Source: Lachnospiraceae bacterium (GTDB lineage: Bacteria > Bacillota_A > Clostridia > Lachnospirales > Lachnospiraceae). Taken from it: a stretch of 8,657 nt of DNA. The DNA lies in assembly GCA_016291475.1 (NCBI GenBank), contig JAEEXJ010000116.1:1-8657 (forward strand). The letters run 5' to 3'. The translations under genes were made by a program, and so were the position numbers. The notes under the pieces are model-generated. The model saw only the letters and a program-made list of their open reading frames with translations. It was not told the origin of the DNA and did not search any database. Below, piece by piece: positions 7,331 to 8,657 of the stretch (position 1 is its first letter; every line of letters starts with the position of its first letter).

Positions 7331-8506
7331 ATGAAATGTGAAATCTGCGGAGCAGAGATTCCCGAGGGATCCCTTTACTGTGAAAAATGCGGTAAAGACG
7401 TTCATCTGGTTCCCGACTTTACGGAGTTTGCCGTAAACAAAGCGGAAGAGACCGTTAAGAATCTTATCAGTGAAGTCGATGACGATGATACTGATTTCGG
7501 AAGGTCCCCCGAGGGTGCCAATGACGAAAGACCCGTCAGGAAAAAAGAAAGCTCCGATGAACCCCGAAATAAATACGGATGGATCAGGTTTGCGCTGCTT
7601 GCCGCTTCAGTTGTGGTGCTGGCTATGGTTTCGCTCGGATTTATCAACAGGTATTCCAATGCGGAATATCTCCTTGAATCCGCAAGAAATCACGCCGAGT
7701 CCGGAGACCGTGCAAAGGCGAAAGCCATCCTTGAAGCTCTTGAAGTACAAGACAGCGACGATGTGGATGTACTTTTATATCTTGCAGAGCTTTATAAAGA
7801 AGACGGTGAATACATTAAGTATGAAAACCTTCTTATCCAGATAATAGGTCTCGGATTTGCTACATCCGAGCAGAATGCAGCAGCGTATGAAAAGCTTCTC
7901 GCCATTTATTACCGGAATGAAGATTATGTATCAATGGCGGATATTCTCTATACCTGCAACAATGTTGAGATCAAAGACCAGTTCGTTGATTTTTGTCTGA
8001 TGATCCCGGAGTTTTCTTTGGAGAGCGGGTATTACGGAACCGACCAGATACTTAAGATAAGCATTCCGGGTAACGGCAGGATTTTTTACACTCTTGACGG
8101 AACCGACCCGGATGAAAACAGTGATGAATACAGAGTGCCCCTTCTTCTTACAAAAGGGGAATATGATATCAGAGTATGCGCCGTTAATGCTTACGGTGTA
8201 AAGAGCCCTGTTACGGAAGGCACATTCGTCATAGAGTCCGAAGCGGAATATGAGACCATTGCTCCGATACAGGGTCAGAACGTGATCGATGAAAACAATA
8301 ACGGAATTCCCGATGCGGATGAGTTTGAGATCCTCATACCCGGCGGTATTTCCGGATATACGGATGACGGTGATGTTATTTTATCCGACGGAAGAAGGAT
8401 CTCTCCCGAGGAACTTGCAGCCTGGATACTGGCAAACACCGCTCCTGCAGAACCAGCGGAACCTGACATAACGGATTCCAGACAGGTACCAGAGATTGAA
8501 GATTGA
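7331..8506 (+). CDS. Membrane-anchored zinc-ribbon protein with TPR-like and chitobiase C-terminal-type domains
   Basis: I cannot assign a specific function. From ATG 7331 the protein has 391 residues with a clear mosaic layout. An N-terminal zinc ribbon has Cys3-x2-Cys6 and Cys17-x2-Cys20 (CEIC and CEKC). An acidic, charged linker covers about 25-80. One membrane helix lies near 83-105 (WIRFALLAASVVVLAMVSLG). A helical, TPR-like region at about 110-225 has the pattern of A-x-A-x-A-I-L-E-A-L and repeated YLAELY/LLAIYY helices. A beta-sandwich segment at about 228-301 contains IFYTLDGTDPDENSDEY and a following RVCAVNAYG strand, matching the chitobiase/beta-hexosaminidase C-terminal domain family (CHB_HEX_C_1). 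Residues 320-331 read DENNNGIPDADE, like a calcium-binding loop of thrombospondin type 3 or dockerin repeats. No glycosidase catalytic domain is present. The likely topology is zinc ribbon inside and the rest outside. It follows folD by 22 nt. An envelope-sensing or scaffold role is only a guess. Confidence 0.88.
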   Translation: MKCEICGAEIPEGSLYCEKCGKDVHLVPDFTEFAVNKAEETVKNLISEVDDDDTDFGRSPEGANDERPVRKKESSDEPRNKYGWIRFALLAASVVVLAMVSLGFINRYSNAEYLLESARNHAESGDRAKAKAILEALEVQDSDDVDVLLYLAELYKEDGEYIKYENLLIQIIGLGFATSEQNAAAYEKLLAIYYRNEDYVSMADILYTCNNVEIKDQFVDFCLMIPEFSLESGYYGTDQILKISIPGNGRIFYTLDGTDPDENSDEYRVPLLLTKGEYDIRVCAVNAYGVKSPVTEGTFVIESEAEYETIAPIQGQNVIDENNNGIPDADEFEILIPGGISGYTDDGDVILSDGRRISPEELAAWILANTAPAEPAEPDITDSRQVPEIED

Positions 8507-8517
8507 AGATTAAAGAT
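8494..8517 (+). repeat. Short tandem repeat of GATTGAA spanning a stop codon
   Basis: GATTGAA at 8494-8500 is repeated at 8501-8507, then imperfectly as GATTAAA at 8508-8514, followed by GAT. The zinc-ribbon gene's TGA stop (8504-8506) is inside the second copy. The repeat period of seven shifts the frame, so it looks like replication slippage at the gene end. No function is evident. Confidence 0.55.
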
Positions 8518-8536
8518 CTGCTTAAATATATTTTTT

Positions 8537-8546
8537 AGGGAAAGGG
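8537..8546 (+). promoter_or_regulatory. Ribosome-binding site for the electron-transfer subunit gene
   Basis: AGGGAAAGGG is a double purine-rich Shine-Dalgarno match ending seven bases before ATG 8554. A second ATG at 8549, in another frame, is only two bases from the site and stops after six codons, so 8554 is preferred. Confidence 0.65.
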
Positions 8547-8553
8547 AAATGAA

Positions 8554-8657
8554 ATGTACAAGATCTTAAGCAAATGTTATCTTACCGACAACATTATCAA
8601 AATGGAGGTTGAGGCTAAGAGAACTGCAGACAGCTGTCTGCCCGGTCAGTTTGTTAT
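8554..8657 (+). CDS. FAD/NAD-binding electron-transfer subunit, NfnA/SudB/PyrK type (3'-truncated)
   Basis: Only the first 34 codons are inside the window. The peptide MYKILSKCYLTDNIIKMEVE, followed by a PGQFV motif at about 30-34, matches the first beta strands of the FAD-binding barrel in the ferredoxin-NADP reductase-like family. That family includes PyrK (dihydroorotate dehydrogenase electron-transfer subunit), SudB and NfnA. The MYKIL start and the ME(V/A)EA-like strand are typical of the proteins annotated as sulfide/dihydroorotate dehydrogenase-like, the small subunit of NADH-dependent ferredoxin:NADP oxidoreductase. These normally bind FAD and a 2Fe-2S cluster and pair with a GltA/NfnB-type large subunit encoded next door. 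The downstream partner and the cluster cysteines are outside the window, so the choice between NfnA and PyrK stays open. It lies 47 nt after the zinc-ribbon gene. Confidence 0.72.
   Translation, partial: MYKILSKCYLTDNIIKMEVEAKRTADSCLPGQFV

Noticed and set aside
8503..8532. Promoter-like TTGAAG (8503-8508) and TATATT (8527-8532) with an 18-base spacer
   Set aside because: The -35 match is 4 of 6, the region is an A/T-rich repeat, and transcription from it would start almost on the ribosome-binding site, leaving a very short leader. Too weak to list as a promoter.

Overview
The window is a tightly packed, all plus-strand stretch of bacterial chromosome. It holds four complete genes between two genes cut by the window edges. 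Codon preferences (CTT for Leu, CCC for Pro, GGA for Gly, AAG/AAA for Lys), moderate GC by eye, strong Shine-Dalgarno sites and the protein families all point to a low-to-mid-GC member of the Bacillota, class Clostridia. My best guess is a Lachnospiraceae/Butyrivibrio-like gut or rumen anaerobe. That assignment is inference from style and gene content, with no marker gene to confirm it.

Layout: (1) positions 1-1709, the 3' part of a polytopic membrane protein, possibly GT39/PMT-like, with a long disordered cytoplasm- or wall-facing tail ending in an Asp-rich peptide; (2) 1726-4746, an FtsK/SpoIIIE DNA translocase with an unusually long charged linker; (3) 4771-6441, formate-tetrahydrofolate ligase (fhs); (4) 6469-7308, the bifunctional methylene-THF dehydrogenase/cyclohydrolase folD; (5) 7331-8506, a membrane-anchored zinc-ribbon protein with a TPR-like segment, a chitobiase C-terminal-type beta domain and a calcium-loop-like motif; (6) 8554 to the window end, the first 34 codons of an FAD/NAD-binding electron-transfer subunit of the PyrK/NfnA/SudB type.

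The gaps between genes are 16, 24, 27, 22 and 47 nt. None holds a convincing intrinsic terminator or sigma-A promoter, so the set looks like one transcription unit or an overlapping series. No stretch over 300 bases lacks a gene. Functionally it has two parts. The first is an envelope/chromosome-segregation pair (membrane protein plus FtsK). The second is a one-carbon pair: Fhs makes 10-formyl-THF from formate and ATP, and FolD interconverts 10-formyl-, methenyl- and methylene-THF using NADP(H). The flavoprotein subunit that follows may connect this NADP(H) pool to ferredoxin/NADH if it is NfnA-like. Two starts were set by ribosome-binding sites rather than by the longest frame: fhs at ATG 4771, not TTG 4753, and the zinc-ribbon gene at ATG 7331, not TTG 7322.

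I found no tRNA, rRNA, CRISPR array, insertion sequence, riboswitch or defence system. The window is mostly core genome. The least ordinary items are the mosaic zinc-ribbon protein, the tailed membrane protein and the long FtsK linker. I see no strong evidence for a wholly new system.
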